This document shows positions 14,334-19,787 of a stretch of 19,787 nt of DNA, piece by piece. Position 1 is the stretch's first letter. Every line of letters starts with the position of its first letter. A program made the translations under genes and the position numbers. The stretch is from JBEINZ01 sp040377825. Lineage in GTDB: Bacteria > Pseudomonadota > Alphaproteobacteria > Rhizobiales > Ancalomicrobiaceae. Below the pieces are notes generated by a model, which was not told the DNA's origin, did not search any database, and saw nothing but the letters and a program-made list of their open reading frames with translations. The stretch lies in contig JBEINZ010000027.1 in the NCBI GenBank assembly GCA_040377825.1, positions 1 to 19,787 of the forward strand. Direction: 5' to 3'.

Positions 14334-14601
14334 CAGTGGAGCTAAAATTCGTCCGACGCGTCCCCGATAGCGCCGAATAGGCGCGCAATCCTCATCGGCC
14401 TGTGCTAGGAACGCGGGGTCTTTTCGATGCGATGGTCGCCATGCGGCGGGCTTTGCCATCGGCAAGACGGACGGACTTCCGTCAATCCAGCCTTCGCCGT
14501 GGCTTGCGACCGGAACCGTTAGGCGTCCGTGGCCGCCGAGCGCGAAGGATACCCGAGTATCCGGGTTGCGGTCAGCCGCGACCCGCCCAAGCGACGGCCT
14601 G
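14334..14601. other. Upstream region of the helicase gene
   Basis: These 268 bp must contain the helicase promoter, but no convincing -35/-10 pair stands out. Two overlapping, mutually exclusive hairpins are visible at 14547-14566 (GGATAC/GTATCC and ACCCG/CGGGT), about 36-55 nt before the chosen start codon. Open frames here in other phases have no recognisable domains. Confidence 0.4.
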
Positions 14602-17600
14602 ATGAACGTCTCCGCCAGAGCGCCGCTCCCCCCTTCGATCCGCGCCAAGACCGTGACAGCGGTTCTCGGCCCGACGAATACCGGCAAGACGCATTTGGCG
14701 ATCGAGCGGATGCTGGCCCATGCCTCCGGATTGATCGGCCTGCCGCTGCGCCTCCTCGCCCGCGAAGTTTACAGCAAAATCGCCGCGCGCGCGGGAACCG
14801 ACGCGGTCGCGCTTGTGACCGGCGAGGAGAAGATCGTTCCCCCCAAGCCGCGCTATTGGGTCTCGACCGTCGAGGCCATGCCGCGCGAAACGGATGTCGA
14901 TTTCGTCGCGATCGACGAGGTCCAGCTCGCCGGCGACCTTGAACGCGGCCATGTTTTCACCGACCGCATCTTGAACTTGCGTGGTACCGGCGAGACGCTC
15001 CTGCTCGGGGCGGCGACCGTTCGCGGCCTTTTGGAAAAGCTTTTGCCTGGCCTGAACGTCGTCACCCGGCCGCGCATGTCGCAGCTGACCTATGCCGGCT
15101 CCAAGAAACTCACGCGGCTTCCCGCCCGTTCCGCCATCGTCGCCTTCTCCGCCGATGAGGTCTACGGCATAGCCGAGCTGATCCGCCGGCAACGCGGCGG
15201 CGCGGCGGTGGTGCTCGGGGCGCTCTCCCCGCGCACGCGCAATGCGCAGGTGGAGCTTTTCCAATCGGGCGATGTTGATTTCCTGGTCGCGACCGACGCC
15301 ATCGGCATGGGCCTCAATCTCGATGTCGACCACATCGCCTTCGCCGGGAATCGCAAATTCGACGGCTATCAGTATCGCAGCCTCTCGGCCGGCGAACTTG
15401 GGCAAATCGCTGGTCGCGCGGGCCGGCATACGCGAGATGGCACCTTCGGCGTGACGGGCCGGGTCGATCCCTTCCCGGACGACCTTGTGCAAGCGCTTGA
15501 AACACATCAGTTTTCGCCTCTTAAGGTCATTCAATGGCGAAATCCGCGTCTAGATCTTTCCAGTCACGCGGCACTGCGCCGTTCGCTCGACGAGGCACCG
15601 CGCGAGGAGGGTTTGACCCGCGCGCCACCCGCCGACGACCAGACCGCGCTCGAGCATGCGCTGCGCGACCCGTCGATCTTGGATCTGGCGACGACGGCCG
15701 AGCGCGTGTCCACGCTGTGGGACGTCTGTTCCTTGCCGGACTACCGTCGTATTGCTCCAGCAAATCATGCGGAACTGATCACGACGGTCTATGATTTTCT
15801 CATCCGGCGCGGCCATATTCCCGATGACTGGTTCGCCAAGGCAGTCGCGGAAGCCGATCGTGTCGAAGGCGATATCGACACAATCGCGAATAGAATCGCG
15901 CATATTAGGACCTGGACTTTCGTCGCAAACCGGCCCGACTGGGTCAGAGATCCCACACATTGGCGGGAAGTGACCCGCAGCATCGAGGATCGCTTGTCCG
16001 ACGCCTTGCACGAACGCTTGACACAGCGTTTCGTAGATCGTCGGACGTCAGTCCTGATGCGACGTCTGAGAGAGAACGCCATGCTGGAAGCGGAAATCAC
16101 GGCCGAGGGTGATGTACTGGTCGAAGGCCACCGAGTCGGTCATTTAGACGGCTTCCGGTTTGCGCCGGATTCAACCGCGGAGGGCACCGACGCGAAGGCC
16201 GTGCGCAACGCGGCTTCGAAGGCGCTCGCCAGCGAGATCGAGACGCGAGCCGATCGGCTGTCGCGCGCTCCCAACCAGGAGATCGCGCTTGCCTCGGATG
16301 GGACCTTGCGATGGCTCGGACAGGCGATCGCGAAGCTGACGGCCGGCGCCGATGCGCTGTCGCCTGGCTTCCTGGTGCTCGCCGACGAGCAACTGACCGG
16401 TCCGGCGCGCGAGAAAGTCGACGCGCGGCTGACGCTTTGGATCAAGGCTCATGTCGAAACGCTCCTGAAGCCGCTGACCGACTTGCGCGATGCGCAGGAT
16501 CTGGAGGGCATGGCGCGCGGCTTGGCCTTTCAGCTTGTCGAAGGACTGGGCGTCCTTGATCGCTCACAAGTGTCCGAAGAGGTCAAGGCGCTGGATCAGA
16601 CCATGCGCGCGGGCCTTCGCAAATATGGTCTGCGTTTCGGCGCCTATCACATTTTCCTCCCCGCCCTTTTGAAGCCGGCGCCGAGCGGGCTGATCGCGCA
16701 ATTGTGGTCCTTGAAGGACGGGAGCGCGGATGCCCAGATCGTCACCGGACTCCATCAGCTCTCCATGTCCGGTCGGACGTCGATTCCCGTCGATAAGACG
16801 ATCCCCAAGGCGCTCTACCGCGTCGTCGGCTACCGGGTTGCCGGCGAGCGCGCGGTCCGTATCGATATTCTCGAACGTCTCGCCGACATCATCCGGCCGC
16901 TTATCGCATGGAAGCCGCTCGATCCGACCGTGACACCGCCCGCCGGCGCCTTGCCGGGCGGGGGCGGCTTCACCGTCACCGTGGCCATGACCTCGTTGGT
17001 CGGCTGCGCGGGTGAGGATTTCGCCTCGATCCTGAAATCGCTCGGCTATCGCAACGAAAAGCGGAAGATCTCGAAGCCAGTCGTAGCGGTCGAGGCGCAA
17101 GCTGACGCCGTGAGCGCGGCCGCCGAGCCCAGCGCACGGAACGAACCGGTCACGGTCGAAGCTGGGGCGGACGTGCCTCAGGATACTCCCGTCGCGGAGA
17201 CGGTACCGGTGGCCCACGAAGGAGCCGCCTCGCCGCAGGTGGATGAGACGCAGGCCGCGGCAGCGGAAGCGGTCGAGGCTACGATCGAAGCCCCGATCGA
17301 AGCCCCGGCCGCCGAAGACGCACCCGTCTCCGAAGCCGAGATCGTCTCCGAAGCCGAGATCGTCGCCGAGATTGCTGTCGTGCCCGAAATCGTCGTGGAG
17401 CCCGAGACGGTTGTGGAAGTCTCGGACACCGTCTCGATGCCCCCCCAGGAAACGGAGGTGGCTTCCCCTGAAGCCACCCCCGCCGCGTCGCCGGAAGCGG
17501 CCGAGGCCGAGGCGCCGAGCGTCTCGGTGGACGCCGGAGTGGAAGCGGCCGACGAGCCGCGGGAGATTGAAATCGAGATCTGGCGGGTCGGACGCTACGA

Positions 17601-18177
17601 GCGGCGCGACCAAGGCGGCGAGCGGCGCGAACAGCGCGGCGGTCGTCCGGACCAACGAGGGCCGCGCAACGCGTCCGGCCAGGATCGCGGCCCGCGTGAA
17701 GCACGGCCCGAGCGCGGCCCAGGCGGGGACACCCGTCCGGGCGGCGATCAACGGCGCGACCGTTCCCGGTTCGCCGGCTTCGGCGAGCGCCCGCAAGGGG
17801 ATCAGACGTCGGGGGAACGAGCACCAGCCGATGCGGCACAAGGCGGACAACGGCCGGAGGGCGCGCGCTTCAGGCCGGACCGGCCGCAAGGCGAACGCAA
17901 TGAAGGCGGTCATCGCGACGGTGGGCGCCGCGAGGGCGGGCGCCCCGAGCATCAGCGCGGCAACGATCGCGGTGGTCGTTCGGGTCGTCCCCAAGGTGCT
18001 CCGCAGCAGGGCGGCCCGCAACATGGCGCCCCACAACATGGCGCCCCACAACATGGCGGCGGCCGTGACGATCGCCAAAAGCGCCCGGAGAAGCCGATCG
18101 ATCCGAACTCGCCCTTTGCCGCGCTGGCGGCGCTGAAGGCCGAACTGGAGGCCAAGAGCAGGGGCGACAAGAGCTGA
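14602..18177 (+). CDS. Suv3/MgpS-type DExH RNA helicase with long disordered tail
   Basis: A superfamily 2 helicase of the mitochondrial Suv3-like type, widely conserved next to rpmB in Rhizobiales. A role in RNA turnover is inferred from Suv3. Counting from ATG 14602 (1191 residues): Walker A GPTNTGKT at 23-30, motif II AIDEVQ at 103-108, VATDAIGMGLNL at 229-240 and motif VI QIAGRAGR at 268-275. Residues to about 820 are folded helicase and family C-terminal domains. About 826-986 is an Ala/Glu/Val-rich acidic region with exact 18-bp tandem repeats. About 990-1165 is Arg/Gly/Asp/Gln-rich (RGG-like), then a conserved end, SPFAALAALKAELEAK. The frame is open back to a TTG at 14566, but ATG 14602 is preferred. 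There is no strong ribosome site for either, so the start is uncertain by a few codons. Probably heads the helicase-S4-aminotransferase unit. Confidence 0.92.
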   Translation: MNVSARAPLPPSIRAKTVTAVLGPTNTGKTHLAIERMLAHASGLIGLPLRLLAREVYSKIAARAGTDAVALVTGEEKIVPPKPRYWVSTVEAMPRETDVDFVAIDEVQLAGDLERGHVFTDRILNLRGTGETLLLGAATVRGLLEKLLPGLNVVTRPRMSQLTYAGSKKLTRLPARSAIVAFSADEVYGIAELIRRQRGGAAVVLGALSPRTRNAQVELFQSGDVDFLVATDAIGMGLNLDVDHIAFAGNRKFDGYQYRSLSAGELGQIAGRAGRHTRDGTFGVTGRVDPFPDDLVQALETHQFSPLKVIQWRNPRLDLSSHAALRRSLDEAPREEGLTRAPPADDQTALEHALRDPSILDLATTAERVSTLWDVCSLPDYRRIAPANHAELITTVYDFLIRRGHIPDDWFAKAVAEADRVEGDIDTIANRIAHIRTWTFVANRPDWVRDPTHWREVTRSIEDRLSDALHERLTQRFVDRRTSVLMRRLRENAMLEAEITAEGDVLVEGHRVGHLDGFRFAPDSTAEGTDAKAVRNAASKALASEIETRADRLSRAPNQEIALASDGTLRWLGQAIAKLTAGADALSPGFLVLADEQLTGPAREKVDARLTLWIKAHVETLLKPLTDLRDAQDLEGMARGLAFQLVEGLGVLDRSQVSEEVKALDQTMRAGLRKYGLRFGAYHIFLPALLKPAPSGLIAQLWSLKDGSADAQIVTGLHQLSMSGRTSIPVDKTIPKALYRVVGYRVAGERAVRIDILERLADIIRPLIAWKPLDPTVTPPAGALPGGGGFTVTVAMTSLVGCAGEDFASILKSLGYRNEKRKISKPVVAVEAQADAVSAAAEPSARNEPVTVEAGADVPQDTPVAETVPVAHEGAASPQVDETQAAAAEAVEATIEAPIEAPAAEDAPVSEAEIVSEAEIVAEIAVVPEIVVEPETVVEVSDTVSMPPQETEVASPEATPAASPEAAEAEAPSVSVDAGVEAADEPREIEIEIWRVGRYERRDQGGERREQRGGRPDQRGPRNASGQDRGPREARPERGPGGDTRPGGDQRRDRSRFAGFGERPQGDQTSGERAPADAAQGGQRPEGARFRPDRPQGERNEGGHRDGGRREGGRPEHQRGNDRGGRSGRPQGAPQQGGPQHGAPQHGAPQHGGGRDDRQKRPEKPIDPNSPFAALAALKAELEAKSRGDKS
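17326..17361 (+). repeat. Two exact 18-bp tandem repeats in the helicase acidic region
   Basis: GTCTCCGAAGCCGAGATC occurs at 17326-17343 and again at 17344-17361, encoding VSEAEI twice, with a third degenerate partial unit (VAEI) following. Just upstream IEAP is also repeated. In-frame duplication suggests slippage in a disordered segment. Confidence 0.75.
18015..18059 (+). repeat. Three 15-bp tandem repeats in the helicase C-terminus
   Basis: Three units of about CCCACAACATGGCGC at 18015-18029, 18030-18044 and 18045-18059 encode the repeated pentapeptide QHGAP. The first unit differs by one base and the third in its last base. The unit length keeps the frame, so copy number could vary without breaking the protein. 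Confidence 0.8.
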
Positions 18178-18243
18178 CGCGGTGGTCCGTGGGTTTTTCG
18201 ACTATATCCTACCCCCGAGCCGCCTTTCATCGGTGGGTAAGAC

Positions 18244-18561
18244 ATGGCGATTGACGCGGAAGACCATGCGGGCCGTCCCGAGCGGCAGCGGATCGACAAG
18301 TGGCTCTGGCACGCGCGCGTGGTGAAGACCCGAAGCACTGCCCAAAAGCTCGCCGAAGCCGGTCATGTGCGCAAAAATCGCGAGAAGGTCGATGAGGCAA
18401 GCGCCATCGTCCGAGCAGGCGATGTTTTGACCGTCACGCTCTCCCACCGCATCCTGATCATGAAGGTCCTCGGGTTTTCCGATCGGCGCGGATCCGCCCC
18501 CGAAGCCCGCATGCTCTATGAGGATCTGAGCCCAGCCCCGCCGTCGCGCGTCTCCACCTGA
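18244..18561 (+). CDS. S4-domain RNA-binding protein, Hsp15-like
   Basis: A 105-residue S4-domain protein. The S4 core is RQRIDKWLWHARVVKTRSTAQKLAEAGHVRKN near residues 14-45, followed by AGDVLTVTL, the usual end of the fold. It resembles Hsp15 (HslR), which in E. coli binds stalled 50S subunits carrying peptidyl-tRNA, but the C-terminal extension of Hsp15 is short here. A ribosome-rescue role is therefore inferred from family only. It starts at ATG 18244, 66 bp after the helicase stop on the same strand, an arrangement I recall as conserved in Rhizobiales. The aminotransferase gene follows after 18 bp. Confidence 0.9.
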   Translation: MAIDAEDHAGRPERQRIDKWLWHARVVKTRSTAQKLAEAGHVRKNREKVDEASAIVRAGDVLTVTLSHRILIMKVLGFSDRRGSAPEARMLYEDLSPAPPSRVST

Positions 18562-18579
18562 ACCTCGCCAAGGTCGCCC

Positions 18580-19686
18580 ATGCCGGAACTGAGCTTTACA
18601 TCGCTCGTGGAAAGCCTGCCCTCCACGGTGCCATTCGTCGGGCCCGAGACGCAGGAACGCGCGCGCGGCCGCGCTTTTCGGGCTCGAATTGGGGCCAACG
18701 AGAATGGCTTCGGGCCCTCGCCGAAAGCCGTCGCGGCCATGGCGGAGGCGGCGTCGGAAGCCTGGAAATACGGCGATCCGGAGAACTTCGACTTAAAGCA
18801 AGCGATTGCCCGGCATGTTGGCGTCGGTCCGGAAAACGTTGTCGTTGGAGAAGGGATCGACGGGTTGCTTGGTCTTGCGGTGCGCTTGATGGTAGATCCC
18901 GGCCACCCGGTGGTCACCTCGCTCGGGGGCTATCCGACCTTTAATTTTCATGTCGCGGGCTTTGGCGGGCGGCTCGTCACCGTGCCCTATCGCGATGACC
19001 GCGAGGATATCGACGCGCTCGCTCACCATGCGGACAAGGTCGCCGCTCGCGTGGTCTACCTCGCCAACCCGGACAATCCGATGGGTTCGTGGTGGGACGT
19101 CGGCGATGTCGAGCGTTTCCTCGCCGCCGTGCCCGCGCGCGCGCTTGTCTGTCTCGATGAAGCCTACGGAGAATTCGCGCCGGAGGGTACCCTACCCCCG
19201 GTCGACGTCTCCCTCCCAAATGTGCTGCGGTTTCGCACCTTCTCGAAGGCTTACGGCCTTGCTGGCTGTCGCGTCGCCTATGCGATCGGCGAGGCGCGGC
19301 TCGTGCGCGCCTTCGACAAGATCCGCAACCATTTCGGCGTGAACCGCGTCGCGCAAGCCGGCGCCTTGGCCGCACTGGCGGATGACGTGCATCTCGACTG
19401 GGTTCGGCGGTCCGTCATCGAAGCCCGTGCCCGGATCGGCCGGATCGCCGCGGACCACGGCTTGCAAGCGCTCCCGTCGGCGACGAATTTTGTGACCGTG
19501 GATTGCGGCTTCGACGGCGTCTTCGCGCAAAGGCTGCTGGCGGCGCTGGTCGCCCGCGATGTCTTTGTCCGCATGCCGGGCGTTGCTCCGCTCGACCGAT
19601 GCATTCGCATCGGATGTGGACCGAGCGCGGTTCTCGACGCCTTCGAGACCGCGCTTCCCGATGCTCTGCGGGCCGTGCACGGCTAG
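18580..19686 (+). CDS. HisC-like PLP-dependent aminotransferase
   Basis: A fold-type I aminotransferase of the histidinol-phosphate aminotransferase family, 368 residues. Cofactor residues are visible: Asn166 in ANPDNPMGSW, Asp193 and Tyr196 in CLDEAYGEF, Lys223 (Schiff base) in TFSKAYGLAG, and Arg231. The N-terminal IGANENGFGPSP is the substrate/PLP entry motif of HisC-like enzymes, and IRIGCG near the end carries the carboxylate-binding Arg. It is outside any histidine operon here and follows the S4 gene by 18 bp, so whether it acts on histidinol phosphate, aromatic amino acids or another substrate is open. The start ATG 18580 has AAGG about 8 nt upstream. I give no gene symbol because the paralogue type cannot be settled by eye. 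Confidence 0.88.
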   Translation: MPELSFTSLVESLPSTVPFVGPETQERARGRAFRARIGANENGFGPSPKAVAAMAEAASEAWKYGDPENFDLKQAIARHVGVGPENVVVGEGIDGLLGLAVRLMVDPGHPVVTSLGGYPTFNFHVAGFGGRLVTVPYRDDREDIDALAHHADKVAARVVYLANPDNPMGSWWDVGDVERFLAAVPARALVCLDEAYGEFAPEGTLPPVDVSLPNVLRFRTFSKAYGLAGCRVAYAIGEARLVRAFDKIRNHFGVNRVAQAGALAALADDVHLDWVRRSVIEARARIGRIAADHGLQALPSATNFVTVDCGFDGVFAQRLLAALVARDVFVRMPGVAPLDRCIRIGCGPSAVLDAFETALPDALRAVHG

Positions 19687-19742
19687 AGCATTACCCGATC
19701 GGGAGGATCCCTACGATGGATAATGAAATGAGCCAGATTCAA

Positions 19743-19787
19743 TAACTTGAGCCGGTGCTTGAAGGTGGGATCGAGACGATCCGAACG
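19743..19787 (+). repeat. 45-bp interspersed repeat, copy B (runs to window end)
   Basis: Aligns without gaps to 4484-4528 at 33 of 45 positions. Both begin TAACTTGAG and end CGATCCGAACG. Here the inner palindrome is GGATCG-AGA-CGATCC. Upstream, after the aminotransferase stop, a CCCGATCGGG palindrome (19694-19703) may belong to the same element, since copy A is also preceded by a TAGAG sequence. The copy may continue past the window. Confidence 0.55.

Noticed and set aside
16564..18078. A 504-codon minus-strand open frame opposite the helicase tail
   Set aside because: Low-complexity antisense of the acidic and RGG regions. No domain and no ribosome site.
19716..19745. A 9-codon open frame (MDNEMSQIQ) with GGAGG 9 nt upstream
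   Set aside because: Too short, partly inside the 45-bp repeat, and probably part of a repeated intergenic element, so a leader peptide cannot be supported.
1..19787. CRISPR array, tRNA or rRNA genes, prophage
   Set aside because: No regular repeat-spacer pattern of CRISPR type, no tRNA cloverleaf with CCA-proximal motifs and no phage structural genes were seen.

Overview
The window is ordinary-looking chromosomal DNA of a high-GC alphaproteobacterium, most likely in the Rhizobiales/Hyphomicrobiales (Beijerinckiaceae- or Bradyrhizobium-like). The reasons are the aroK-aroB pair, a bolA / J-domain gene / cobS-cobT block, the rpmB / DUF3108 / Suv3-type helicase / S4-protein order that I recall from Rhizobiales genomes, the fused cysNC gene, and the codon usage. 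The assignment comes from gene content and protein signatures read by eye, not from a database search.

Layout. (1) 1-1578, + strand: 3' part of aroK overlapping aroB (shikimate pathway). (2) 1588-5876, - strand: a sulfur block read from right to left as bolA, cysQ (PAP phosphatase), a 296-bp gap, cysD (TTG start) and cysNC, with a one-base cysD/cysNC overlap. (3) 6000-9697, + strand: a J-domain protein whose predicted promoter places its start codon at the transcription start, then cobS and cobT, the AAA+ and VWA subunits of aerobic cobaltochelatase; cobN is not in the window. (4) 9846-12839: two paralogous secreted DUF3108 proteins (+) flank a divergent rpmB-yhhQ pair (-), in which rpmB and the queuosine-precursor transporter gene share a GTGA stop/start. 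(5) 12863-14601: an accessory patch of about 1.7 kb. It holds an orphan, probably catalytically dead VapC/PIN toxin, a truncated transposase N-terminus directly upstream where the antitoxin should be, three diverged copies of an 80-100 bp repeat, a perfect GTTC-N7-GTTC site of the alphaproteobacterial LexA type, and a rho-independent terminator with no recognised gene in front of it. (6) 14602-19686, + strand: a very long Suv3/MgpS-type RNA helicase with acidic and Arg/Gly-rich tails, an S4 RNA-binding protein (Hsp15-like) and a HisC-like PLP aminotransferase, probably one transcription unit. A 45-bp repeat first seen upstream of cysD recurs at the very end of the window.

How the genes fit together. 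The core genes cover aromatic amino acid synthesis, sulfate activation with PAP recycling, cobalamin cobalt insertion, ribosome/RNA metabolism and tRNA modification. I do not see a clear new multi-gene system. The most unusual part is the decaying toxin-antitoxin/IS/repeat patch inserted between the second DUF3108 gene and the helicase, which in related genomes I recall as close neighbours.
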